Source: Peribacillus sp. FSL H8-0477
Lineage (GTDB): Bacteria > Bacillota > Bacilli > Bacillales > DSM-1321
Direction of reading: 5' to 3'
Assembly (NCBI RefSeq): GCF_038002765.1
Contig: NZ_JBBODE010000002.1
Location: forward strand, 1,798,001 to 1,862,000
Length of the DNA stretch: 64,000 nucleotides
The notes under the pieces were generated by a model. That model saw nothing but the letters and a program-made list of their open reading frames with translations. It was not told the DNA's origin and ran no database searches. Position numbers and translations under genes: made by a program. Positions 1 to 16,890 of this stretch are shown piece by piece (position 1 is the stretch's first letter; every line of letters starts with the position of its first letter).

Positions 1-1
1 T

Positions 2-604
2 GTGAAAATTAATGAGTATAAACATGTTTTTATGGAACGGGTAGGTTCTGAATGTGCTGCTGAGGATATTCCCTTTTTCTTAGAAATTGTCTCTTATGAT
101 GCCAACATTGAGGATGTTAACAGTAAAGAGTATGCCAGAGTGAAGCCACATAAGGTGATTGAGGCAATAAAAGTATTTTCCAGATTAGAGTTTAAGGTAG
201 ATGTTTTAAAAGTTGAAGTGCCGGTGAATATGAATTATGTTGATGGGTATACGGATAGTGAAACGGTCTATAGTCAAGAAGAAGCGGCTGGCTATTTCAA
301 GGAGCAAAGTGAGGCTACCGAGCTGCCATTTATTTTTTTAAGTGCGGGGGTAAGTGCTGAATTATTTCAAGAGACCTTGAAATTTGCTAAACAATCAGGT
401 TCCAGCTTTAATGGTGTGTTATGCGGGCGTGCAACTTGGAAAGATGGTGTTGCTCCATTTGCTTTCAGCGGCGAACAGGCGGGACGAGAATGGTTACAAG
501 CTGTTGGCCAAAAGAATATTGAAGAACTAAATGTCGTTTTGAAAGAATCAGCCAGTTCTTGGTTCGAAAAGGTTAAAAACAGAAATCCTTTCGTTTCATC
601 TTAA
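2..604 (+). CDS. lacD: Tagatose 1,6-diphosphate aldolase, 3' part only
   Basis: This is the C-terminal 200 residues of a class I aldolase of the LacD family, which cleaves tagatose 1,6-bisphosphate to dihydroxyacetone phosphate and glyceraldehyde 3-phosphate in the cytoplasm. The reading frame is open at the window edge, and the family is about 325 residues long, so roughly the first 125 residues lie upstream. The GTG at position 2 is unlikely to be the true start. The segment D-V-L-K-V-E-V-P contains the expected Schiff-base lysine (residue 70 of this fragment), and the C-terminal half has the family's C-G-R-A-T-W-K-D motif. A strong terminator follows 20 bases after the stop, so this is the last gene of its transcript. 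The fragment looks intact. Confidence 0.88.
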   Translation: MKINEYKHVFMERVGSECAAEDIPFFLEIVSYDANIEDVNSKEYARVKPHKVIEAIKVFSRLEFKVDVLKVEVPVNMNYVDGYTDSETVYSQEEAAGYFKEQSEATELPFIFLSAGVSAELFQETLKFAKQSGSSFNGVLCGRATWKDGVAPFAFSGEQAGREWLQAVGQKNIEELNVVLKESASSWFEKVKNRNPFVSS

Positions 605-623
605 GGAGCTAGTGGGGACAATA

Positions 624-656
624 GGCAAGGGTAAAAGGGAACCCTTGCCTTTTTTC
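624..656 (+). terminator. Intrinsic terminator of lacD
   Basis: Perfect 9-bp stem GGCAAGGGT / ACCCTTGCC followed by a run of T, 20 bases after the lacD stop codon. Confidence 0.9.
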
Positions 657-968
657 TGTTCAATACGTATTAAGTATGTTATTCACTTTATTTATATGGA
701 TAACTTTGGTAATATTTAATTTGAGATGTAAAGAGAGGGGAATTTAAATTACGCATGTGGATTACTTTGAAATGATTAGTAGTAATTGGATAGAGTGACA
801 AGGCGATTCTTTATAATGAAGGATTCGTTAATTTGTCTATCTTAAATCATTCGAGGGATTCATGGTGTGGAAAATTTAGTTCCCATTACCAAGCAGATAC
901 CTTTGTCTATCTGTTTGGATTTATGGGTAAAAATACATCACTTTTGACACAATCATAGAGTCCCTATA
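657..968. other. Non-coding interval between lacD and the APH-family gene
   Basis: About 310 bases of AT-rich sequence with no reading frame that I can support. A TTGACA (944-949) with TATATT (965-970) looks promoter-like but has only a 15-bp spacer and would place transcription start inside the ribosome binding site of the next gene, so I do not call it. The promoter of the next gene is not evident. Confidence 0.5.
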
Positions 969-983
969 TTGGGGGAGTTATTA

Positions 984-1781
984 ATGAAAAATCAGAACGA
1001 AAACGAAGAGGTATTAACTGGAGGAAATGTCTCAAACGTAATTCGTTTAGGAGAGACAGTTCGACGTGAAGTAAAGCCTGAAAGTGTTAAAATCCATAAA
1101 CTATTGAAACATATAGAAGCTAAAGAGTTTACTAACGCACCGAAGTTTTTGGGGTTTGATGACAAAAACAGAGAGATTTTATCATTTATTAAAGGAGAAG
1201 CTGGGAATTATCCTTTAAAGAAGTATATGTGGTCTAATGAAGCTTTAAAAGAAATAGCGAAAATGCTTCGTCTTTATCATCGTGCTGTGAGTGATTTTCC
1301 AATTGAAGATAGTTGGACGCCAATCGACAACACCCCTCAGCCCTTTGAGGTAGTATGTCATAATGATTTTGCCATCTATAACATTATATTTAATCAAGAA
1401 AAGCCAGTGGGGATCATTGATTTTGATCTTGCTGCTCCTGGTCCAAGACTTTGGGATATTGTCTATACTCTTTATACGTGCGTTCCTTTAAGTAGACTTT
1501 ATCATACTGATTCGGGTGAGACTGTTTATTATGAACCAGTAAAGGATGCTGACCGTATAAAACAAAGGGTTACATTATTTTTTGAATCTTATGGAGTTGA
1601 GGGATTAGAAAAAGGTTTTTTAGACATGGTGTTGCTACGAGTAGATGCATTATGTAAAACGATGCAAAGGAAAGCTGAAGAAGGCGATTTAGCCTTTCGA
1701 AAAATGATCGATGAAGGGCATGTTGAACATTATCAAAAGGACCTTCAATTCATTCGGGAACACGGAAAAGAATGGGTTTAA
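984..1781 (+). CDS. Aminoglycoside phosphotransferase-family kinase
   Basis: 265-residue cytoplasmic kinase of the APH/choline kinase superfamily. The C-terminal half carries the catalytic loop V-C-H-N-D-F-A-I-Y-N (Brenner-type HxD...N) and the metal-binding I-I-D-F-D-L-A-A-P-G-P-R-L-W-D segment. The N-lobe is short and degenerate, as is common in chromosomal members. I place the start at ATG 984 because GGGGGAG at 971-977 is a well-spaced ribosome binding site; a TTG at 969 is in frame but lies upstream of that site. The substrate cannot be read from the sequence: chromosomal members of this family in Bacillales phosphorylate varied small molecules, and resistance should not be assumed. A terminator follows, with a group II intron inserted directly after it. 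Confidence 0.85.
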   Translation: MKNQNENEEVLTGGNVSNVIRLGETVRREVKPESVKIHKLLKHIEAKEFTNAPKFLGFDDKNREILSFIKGEAGNYPLKKYMWSNEALKEIAKMLRLYHRAVSDFPIEDSWTPIDNTPQPFEVVCHNDFAIYNIIFNQEKPVGIIDFDLAAPGPRLWDIVYTLYTCVPLSRLYHTDSGETVYYEPVKDADRIKQRVTLFFESYGVEGLEKGFLDMVLLRVDALCKTMQRKAEEGDLAFRKMIDEGHVEHYQKDLQFIREHGKEWV

Positions 1782-1825
1782 AATGGTTTTGAACTAACTA
1801 ATAGTCATCACAAACCGAGAATCCT

Positions 1826-1850
1826 AGCTGCCTTTTTGGCAGCTTTTCTT
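1826..1850 (+). terminator. Terminator of the APH gene, used as intron target
   Basis: AGCTGCC / GGCAGCT stem with a T5 loop and TTTTCTT tail. The group IIC intron begins right after it, which fits the known preference of IIC introns for insertion just downstream of terminator hairpins. Confidence 0.85.
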
Positions 1851-1851
1851 A

Positions 1852-3706
1852 GTGTGCCAGGCATGGCAACTATCTAGGTGGTGAAAGTCCACTGTGGGGG
1901 TAAACATCGACCAACCACTAAGGAAGCGCAAGGTACTTACCGTGAGGTAAGGGCTGGAGGAAGCGTGGAATAAAATCTTGGCTCGACGAACAGAAATCTG
2001 ATACTAAGGCTCTACAAAGGGATAAGGCTCCTAAGCAAGTCAAAGTCCAAAAGATGTGCGTAACTTTGTAGAGTAAATCAGACGAGTGAAAGAGGAAAGA
2101 TAGTTGTCTTACCCTGGGAGATCTTGCGGGTGTACAACTAGTACAGTCGAAAAAGGTTAGCCGCAAGAAGTCAGCAGAAGCCATAGTAATGAAGTCATTC
2201 ATGAAGGGCTGAACAATTTATAGTGTTTCAACGCCACGAATGCATAAGTGACCTACTCCGAATGTGTTAATGGGGAAAGTATGAGCGTATCTCAAAGGAT
2301 AACCAAAATGGAGCTATCACTTATTACGTGAGAGGAAAGGAGAAACGAGTGTGGAACTTTTAGAACAGATTCTAAGTAATCAAAATATGAATGAAGCCTA
2401 CTTGCGTGTCTATAAAAATAAAGGTGCTAGTGGGGTCGATGGAATAACGGTCGATGAACTGAAGCAATATCTGAAAGAGAACAAAGATGAGCTACGTCAG
2501 CGCATCAGAACAAGAAAATACCAACCACAAGCTGCCTTAAGAGTGGAAATCCCAAAAGAAAATGGCAAGATGCGCAAGTTGGGAATACCAACAGTAGTGG
2601 ATAGGGTAGTTCAACAAGCCATTCATCAAGTTCTCAGTCCGATATTTGAAAAGCAATTTAGTGAATACAGTTACGGCTTTAGACCGAAAAGAAGTTGTGA
2701 GATGGCAATTATTAAAAGCTTGGAATTTCTAAATGATGGACACGATTGGGTAGTTGACATTGACCTTGAAAGATTCTTCGATACCGTTCATCACGATAAA
2801 CTGATGCGATTTATATCCAACACAATAAAAGACGGAGATGTCATCTCGTTAATCAGGAAATACTTAATCAGTGGAGTCATGATAAATGGAAAATATGAAG
2901 ACACACCTGTCGGTACTCCGCAAGGAGGAAACCTCAGCCCATTATTGAGTAACATTATGTTAAACGAACTCGATAAGGAACTAGATAAAAGAGGACTAAG
3001 GTTCGTGAGGTACGCAGATGATGCCCTCATCTTTGTGAAAAGTGAAAAAGCAGCGACTCGAGTAATGAGTTCAATCGTGAGATTTATAGAAGAGAAATTA
3101 GGTCTTATAGTCAACGCAGAGAAGAGTAGAATTTCACGTCCAAAAGAACTAAAATTCTTAGGATTTGGGTATTATTACGACTCTAAAAACGAGATATACC
3201 GAGTGAAACCTCATTCAACCTCCATACAGAAATTCCAAAGGAAGCTTCGACAATTAACAAAGCGGAACTGGAGTATTTCGCTAGACTATCGAATATTGAA
3301 ACTTAAACAAGTCATATTCGGGTGGGTAAACTACTTCAGAATCTCAAGTATGAAAGAAGCTATAAAGCGAATTGATATGAAGCTTCGCTCCAGAATTAGA
3401 GTCATCATCTGGAAGCAATGGAAAATCACAAGGAAACAAATCAAATCGTTAATTCAACTAGGGATACCCGAAGAAGAAGCGAAAGGACTAACGTTCTGTC
3501 GGAAAGGTTTCCGGTATATCGGATTATCGAAAGTTGTTCAAAGAGCAATTTCAAACAAAAGACTAAAGCAGAGGGGACTACCCTCTGCTTTAGAACATTA
3601 TCTAAAAGTACACACTGTAATATAAATTGAACCGCCGTATACGGAACCGTATGTACGGTGGTGTGAGAGGGGCGAAAATAATTAAAATATTTTCCCTCTA
3701 CTCGAT
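1852..3706 (+). mobile_element. Group IIC intron with encoded reverse transcriptase
   Basis: The 5' end GTGTGCCAGGCATGG closely matches the start of the well-known Oceanobacillus iheyensis group IIC intron as I remember it. The 3' part carries a domain V-like hairpin at about 3628-3668 (GAACCGCCGTATAC ... GTACGGTGGTG) and a domain VI-like stem at 3665-3700. The maturase gene sits in domain IV at 2351-3625. The left boundary (1852) is well supported; the right boundary (about 3706, before a T8 run) is approximate. The upstream flank is the terminator of the preceding gene, the usual IIC target. The open maturase frame and complete domain V suggest the intron may still be active. Confidence 0.88.
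2351..3625 (+). CDS. ltrA: Group II intron reverse transcriptase/maturase
   Basis: 424-residue multifunctional intron protein that helps fold and splice the host intron RNA and copies it into DNA during retrohoming. The reverse transcriptase domain covers roughly residues 30-290. It includes R-K-L-G-I-P-T-V-V-D-R, Y-S-Y-G-F-R-P-K-R-S, the V-D-I-D-L-E-R-F-F-D aspartate motif, T-P-Q-G-G-N-L-S-P-L and the catalytic Y-A-D-D at residues 221-224. A group II maturase (X) domain with the typical G-W-V-N-Y-F-R segment follows. No HNH endonuclease domain is present, as expected for class C introns. Start is GTG 2351 behind AAAGGAG at 2336-2342. Confidence 0.93.
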   Translation: MELLEQILSNQNMNEAYLRVYKNKGASGVDGITVDELKQYLKENKDELRQRIRTRKYQPQAALRVEIPKENGKMRKLGIPTVVDRVVQQAIHQVLSPIFEKQFSEYSYGFRPKRSCEMAIIKSLEFLNDGHDWVVDIDLERFFDTVHHDKLMRFISNTIKDGDVISLIRKYLISGVMINGKYEDTPVGTPQGGNLSPLLSNIMLNELDKELDKRGLRFVRYADDALIFVKSEKAATRVMSSIVRFIEEKLGLIVNAEKSRISRPKELKFLGFGYYYDSKNEIYRVKPHSTSIQKFQRKLRQLTKRNWSISLDYRILKLKQVIFGWVNYFRISSMKEAIKRIDMKLRSRIRVIIWKQWKITRKQIKSLIQLGIPEEEAKGLTFCRKGFRYIGLSKVVQRAISNKRLKQRGLPSALEHYLKVHTVI

Positions 3707-3731
3707 TTTTTTTAAACGCTTAGGAGAGAAT

Positions 3732-4112
3732 GTGAAATCTACACTTATTATCATATGAGGAAATTCTATGAGTGGGAAAATAACGATTGCGGAAGGTCTT
3801 CAAAAACATTTACCTGGAATACTATTGGTTTCTCAGGATGTTGTTTGTCGTGAAATATTGAAGGTTCACGATAGAGAAGGTAACCTTTAATTGATTGATT
3901 CGTCAAATCGCAGAATATGTGAATTTGTCTTTGAGGAAACAGTGAATAGGTCACAACTTCAGTTCTAAAAGATGGAATGCGGAGAAGATTTTTTACGTGC
4001 CTGGTGGAATCCAAACGATTACCTTGGCTTGGATGGTGAAACTAAACTGACTAATGATTCTGTCACAGAATCATGTTGTGAAACTGGTTTTAAATCAATT
4101 GAAAACAGATGA
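3732..4112 (+). pseudogene. Decayed AAA/zeta-toxin-like P-loop kinase
   Basis: Reading from GTG 3732 gives V-K-S-T-L-I-I-I, a stop at 3756, then G-N-S-M-S-G-K-I-T-I-A-E-G-L-Q-K-H-L-P-G. This is a P-loop related to G-N-S-G-S-G-K of small Bacillus kinases. Next come L-L-V-S-Q-D-V-V and R-E-I-L-K-V-H-D-R-E-G-N-L, and further stops. Later recognisable pieces are F-V-F-E-E-T-V-N-R and C-G-E-D-F-L-R-A-W-W-N-P-N-D-Y-L-G. Two stops, a substituted P-loop residue and a missing middle show that the gene is dead. It follows the intron directly, so it may once have been the next gene after the APH kinase. Confidence 0.7.
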
Positions 4113-4237
4113 ATCTCATGGTTTGAAGGTAAAGTCAACAGATTAAAAGTGAAGTGTACGGAAAATATAGAAACGAAATTAAATAATACTTTTAAAATTA
4201 TTTGGATTTATAAATATAAGAAATGAAAGGGAATATC

Positions 4238-4277
4238 AAAACGGACATGATTTCATCTGAAATTATGTCCGTTTTTA
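4238..4277 (+). terminator. Terminator-like hairpin upstream of the collagen gene
   Basis: AAAACGGACAT / ATGTCCGTTTT arms (4238-4248 and 4265-4275) with a T-rich tail. It probably closes transcription from the decayed kinase gene and insulates the collagen gene. Confidence 0.8.
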
Positions 4278-4323
4278 TTTTATATATGAAGTTATGCATT
4301 GAAGATAACGAATTTGTTGATAA

Positions 4324-13293
<8,970 letters not shown>

Positions 13294-13305
13294 CGATCTT
13301 AATCT

Positions 13306-13344
13306 AAGCCAAATTCCTTAAATACAGGAATTTGGCTTTTTTAT
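13306..13344 (+). terminator. Terminator of the collagen gene
   Basis: AAGCCAAATTCCT / AGGAATTTGGCTT 13-bp stem followed by T5. Confidence 0.92.
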
Positions 13345-13791
13345 TGGTCTTTTAGACCAAGTACTTATGAATTATGTCTTAGATGGATTTCAATAATATG
13401 CGGGAGAAATAAAAGTATTAATCAGAAAAGATTATCCTGATCATTTCTAACGTAGTTATTCTGATGGTGGAAGGTCTGTGAATAGAAACCTTTTAATAGT
13501 TAAAGCACAATCAATTGGAAGGTGAACGTATTATTTTGCGTCTGATTTCACTTGATGAGGCTTAAAATATGTATGAATATACGTCTGATGAAGAAATGAT
13601 AGATTTTTACAGGATAAAGATTTGAACCGTAGGGGGTAAATTATTGGACTGCTAAATCTACTACCATTTCCAAATAAAAGATTGGGAATATATGAAAAAG
13701 CCGCAAAGTGTTGTTAAATCTACATTTGTTTATTTTTATACGTACTGACTAGTAATACCACTTAAATAAGGATTTAATAAATGAATCCGAT
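13345..13791. other. Non-coding interval after the collagen gene
   Basis: About 450 bases without an intact gene. A plus-strand frame near 13385-13560 reads as short open pieces broken by stops, possibly an eroded gene, but I cannot assign a family. Confidence 0.4.
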
Positions 13792-14088
13792 TTAAATAAT
13801 CATTGCTAAAGCCATTAATACAAATACGGCAGCTAGACCGAAAACTAATAATAAATTAAATACTAATAGAAATACTAATAATCTTTTGTTATTCTTACCC
13901 TCTTTAAGCTGGATGATAAGTATGATTGCTGAAATAATTGAAATAATTGGTATCAAATATAAAGGATAGCTACCACCATAATTAGGTTCTGATGCGTCAT
14001 TCAGTTCTTCTAAGATGGGAATAGTAAGAAGTAAATTTATAATAAACAATATAAAAGGTACTTTAACATTTCTAATAAAGTCCCCCAT
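13792..14088 (-). CDS. Small three-helix membrane protein
   Basis: 98 residues with three hydrophobic segments at roughly 8-25, 42-60 and 70-96 and a short basic loop (K-E-G-K-N-N-K-R) between the second and third. There is no recognisable family motif. The ATG at 14088 is preceded by GGGGGAAAG on the minus strand, a good ribosome binding site. It lies downstream of the germinant receptor operon on the same strand, about 170 bases after the small D gene, but a link to germination is not shown. The topology resembles the unrelated small protein at 45829-46110. Confidence 0.6.
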   Translation of the reverse strand: MGDFIRNVKVPFILFIINLLLTIPILEELNDASEPNYGGSYPLYLIPIISIISAIILIIQLKEGKNNKRLLVFLLVFNLLLVFGLAAVFVLMALAMII

Positions 14089-14255
14089 AAGTCCAACTTT
14101 CCCCCTAACTCTTTCAGTGTTTTGTTGAAAACTTACATCCTATTTAATAATAGATAATTATTCCATATATGTCCAAATGTTTATTCTTACATAACAAGCT
14201 TGTCGCTCTAGGAGATACACCATTTTTAAGGGCTATTTTGCACCTTATATATTTT

Positions 14256-14486
14256 TTATTTATGCTGTTTCTTTTTACTATTCTTATAAAAGGTAAAAAC
14301 TGGTCCGACAATCATGAGAAAAATTAAGAGGATTAAAATAACTTTTTCTGTTACTTCCATCACTAAGAAAGGTCTTATTGATTTATTAATGGAAGTATTT
14401 AGGCTGAATCCTAATAGAATGTCCATGCAAAGAGAAAAAACAGTTAAAAAGACGAACATCAGAATAGTAATACCAATTATCTTCAA
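14256..14486 (-). CDS. Small membrane protein, germinant receptor D-subunit-like
   Basis: 76 residues with two hydrophobic segments (about 3-27 and 48-68) and a basic tail ending K-K-K-Q-H-K. The start codon overlaps the stop of the upstream gerB-type gene by four bases, so the two are probably translationally coupled. Short two-helix D proteins are known at the end of several Bacillus germinant receptor operons and modulate receptor activity. Size, topology and position match that pattern, though the sequence itself has no diagnostic motif. Confidence 0.7.
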   Translation of the reverse strand: MKIIGITILMFVFLTVFSLCMDILLGFSLNTSINKSIRPFLVMEVTEKVILILLIFLMIVGPVFTFYKNSKKKQHK

Positions 14487-15640
14487 TTTTTATCACGCTC
14501 CACTAAACGATACTTCCTTTTTGGCAATAACTTTTTGTTAGGTTTGCTTTTCTTTTTTTTGTTCTTAATAAATGCAATCAAAAGTAACAGAATGGGAATA
14601 ATTACTTGAAACGGGAGATGCAAATAGAGGGTGATAAGATGAAGCCCTTCTTTAACATGTTCGGAAAAATTACTGGCGATTGTTATCGATAAAATCAGGA
14701 TAGCTAGTCCTAATGGGAAAGCTAATCGCGCGGAATCTTTGACTTTAAATAAACTGGCTGTTCCTACTACCGATGCATAGAAAAATACACACATTTTAAA
14801 AAATACACCGATAACTGATAATAGTATAAAATATACATCTAACCGTTCTAAAAATCCGGCTACCTCAATTGTTTGTATAGTGGACAGAAGGGGGAAGGGT
14901 GAACGGGTTATGTTATTTACACCAAGTACACTAACATTTATGGCCATGACTGAAGCTAAAATGAGTCCGCTGAATCCTATTGCAAATAAACCAATCCGTT
15001 TCGCCTTTTCGGGTCGATTTAAATAGGGGAGGATCATAGAAAATATAACCACTTCACCAAATGGAAAATAAAGAGTTTGTGTAAATGTGGTTTTTATCAC
15101 AGGTTTTATACCTTCTTCAAGCACAGGTTCAAGGTTAGAAATTTGTATAATTCCAGAAACAACAATTAAAAAAAGAGCACTAATCCCAAGTAAAATGATG
15201 AGAACAAATAATAATTCACTTGTTCGCGCTAATACCTCAATACCCTTACGAATTGTGTATATAACTAAAAGTACCATCAATGTATTCAAAATAAACAAAG
15301 GAGTTTCCCAATAAAAGGAAGTGATTAGCATTTCTCCGAAATCCCTTAACACTCTTGCAGAAAGATATATAAAATAAAGTATGTAAATAAAAGATAATAT
15401 TTTCCCTAAAAAGCTTCCCAAAATTTTTTGTATATATTCAGTTGGAGGTAAGTCTGGATAATATGAGTAAAGACCATGATAGACCAAGTATAAGCAAAAA
15501 CCACCAACCATACCAATCAAAATAGCAAGCCACGCATCCTGATTTGCTGCTATTGCAAGAGGTACCAACAGGGCACTACCAAGTTCAAATAAGACAATTA
15601 GAATGAATAGCTGATATGCGCTGATTTTTGCCTTTTCCAA
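14483..15640 (-). CDS. Spore germinant receptor B subunit (GerAB family)
   Basis: 385-residue polytopic inner-membrane protein of the APC-transporter superfamily, the ligand-binding B subunit of a gerA-type nutrient receptor. About ten hydrophobic segments span the protein. The N-terminal L-F-I-L-I-V-L-F-E-L-G-S-A-L-L-V-P segment is typical of the family. The C-terminus is strongly basic (K-N-K-K-K-K-S-K-P-N-K-K). The gene lies 26 bases after the C-subunit gene and overlaps the D-like gene by four bases. The germinant cannot be predicted. Known members sit in the spore inner membrane and are transcribed in the forespore by sigma-G. Confidence 0.92.
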   Translation of the reverse strand: MEKAKISAYQLFILIVLFELGSALLVPLAIAANQDAWLAILIGMVGGFCLYLVYHGLYSYYPDLPPTEYIQKILGSFLGKILSFIYILYFIYLSARVLRDFGEMLITSFYWETPLFILNTLMVLLVIYTIRKGIEVLARTSELLFVLIILLGISALFLIVVSGIIQISNLEPVLEEGIKPVIKTTFTQTLYFPFGEVVIFSMILPYLNRPEKAKRIGLFAIGFSGLILASVMAINVSVLGVNNITRSPFPLLSTIQTIEVAGFLERLDVYFILLSVIGVFFKMCVFFYASVVGTASLFKVKDSARLAFPLGLAILILSITIASNFSEHVKEGLHLITLYLHLPFQVIIPILLLLIAFIKNKKKKSKPNKKLLPKRKYRLVERDKN

Positions 15641-15666
15641 TGATTTTTCACTCCTTTTTTACCTTA

Positions 15667-16890
15667 TTATTCCATATCCGAAAGATATGAATTGGTTCTA
15701 AGACCCGAACGTCGTATAAATGCTTCAACTTTCACATTTACCTTTAAGTTTGGAAAATAGTTGTCATTCCAATCGCTCTTCATCTTTTTCCATTTTTTTG
15801 GATCAGAACGACGAACGACTTCCCCAAATCCAAAAATATCTGATTTATTTTGCTGTGTTTTTTTAACAGTGCTTTCCAATTGTTTCTTAATTTCTTTTTC
15901 TAATTTCTTTTCTATATCCAAAATCTCATAAGGATCCTCTAGATCAACTTTTGACCTTACTTCGCGAATATCACCTTCTGATCGTACATTAACTGTAATG
16001 ACAGGAAGACCGTTTTTAGTATCGCTTGAGACTTTTGTATTTTGACGGACTACGTTATAAGTCAAGGCGTTTTTCTGTCCTTCCGAGTCCACTTTCACAT
16101 CTGTCTGCTGGATTTTATCCAAGATCCATACTACTCCTCTAGACATCTCACCTTGATACCAGTCAATCAACTTTCCTTCTTTAAAAATGGCCAGTCCGTC
16201 AGATTCAAGAGTGGTATCCAGTTCAGACTGTTGTATATTTTCGATCTTTTTTCCTTGTTGGATTTTTCCTTTTAATCTAAAACCGCTAATAACTGTTTCT
16301 TTCCCTGCAGAGGTTAGAGTAGTAATAACATCCTGCAAAGTTACTTCCATACTTTCTCCTCTAGCTCTTTCTGTAGCCTGTAAAGTTCCGTTCACTTTCT
16401 CGGCTGGAATATTATCAATGGCAGTCAAAGATTTAAGAAGATCACCTGCTTTTGAATGATGGGCTATGACAACCCTCGAGGTCATTCGAATTTCTGGATC
16501 ACGTTCAAAGGCGTCTAAAATATCTGTAATGCCTTCTTCTTTTGCTAACTCCTCACTAATAACGATTAGATTTGCATGTGCGTGATATAGCCTTCTTGAG
16601 ATTTTAGATGTTGCATGGAAATGGGCGTCCAGAACACTGTCTCCCGTAGCTGAGTAAACGGTAACTGTGGGGCTTTGACCGCTTCCCCCACCTTGAAGTC
16701 CTCCTGCTACGTTTCCAGGATTGATAAGTTGAATGGTCTTGACATATTTACCTTCTTCATTTTTATCAATCGCCATTGCAGATATGATCGCTAGTTCATT
16801 TAACTCTTTTTGACTCCAACAACCCGAGATGAAAATTGAACTTGTCATAATCAAGAAAAGAAGAATCCATTTATGATTCATTCTTGTCAC
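15667..16890 (-). CDS. Spore germinant receptor C subunit, lipoprotein (GerAC family)
   Basis: 407-residue lipoprotein. The signal peptide (about residues 5-22) ends in the lipobox I-S-G-C with the lipidated cysteine near residue 24, followed by the family's W-S-Q-K-E-L-N-E-L-A-I-I-S-A-M-A-I-D-K. The long soluble part matches the GerAC fold and would sit on the outer face of the spore inner membrane. The start overlaps the end of the A-subunit gene by 20 bases. An alternative start three codons later (M-N-H-K) is possible. Order A-C-B is one of the common arrangements. Confidence 0.92.
   Translation of the reverse strand: MTRMNHKWILLFLIMTSSIFISGCWSQKELNELAIISAMAIDKNEEGKYVKTIQLINPGNVAGGLQGGGSGQSPTVTVYSATGDSVLDAHFHATSKISRRLYHAHANLIVISEELAKEEGITDILDAFERDPEIRMTSRVVIAHHSKAGDLLKSLTAIDNIPAEKVNGTLQATERARGESMEVTLQDVITTLTSAGKETVISGFRLKGKIQQGKKIENIQQSELDTTLESDGLAIFKEGKLIDWYQGEMSRGVVWILDKIQQTDVKVDSEGQKNALTYNVVRQNTKVSSDTKNGLPVITVNVRSEGDIREVRSKVDLEDPYEILDIEKKLEKEIKKQLESTVKKTQQNKSDIFGFGEVVRRSDPKKWKKMKSDWNDNYFPNLKVNVKVEAFIRRSGLRTNSYLSDME

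Noticed and set aside
944..970. TTGACA-TATATT promoter for the APH gene
   Set aside because: Spacer is only 15 bp and the predicted transcription start would fall past the ribosome binding site.
984..1781. Acquired aminoglycoside resistance gene
   Set aside because: Only the general kinase fold is visible; chromosomal members of this family have many other substrates.
1918..2202. 94-codon minus-strand frame inside the group II intron
   Set aside because: Lies within structured intron RNA domains; a chance frame.
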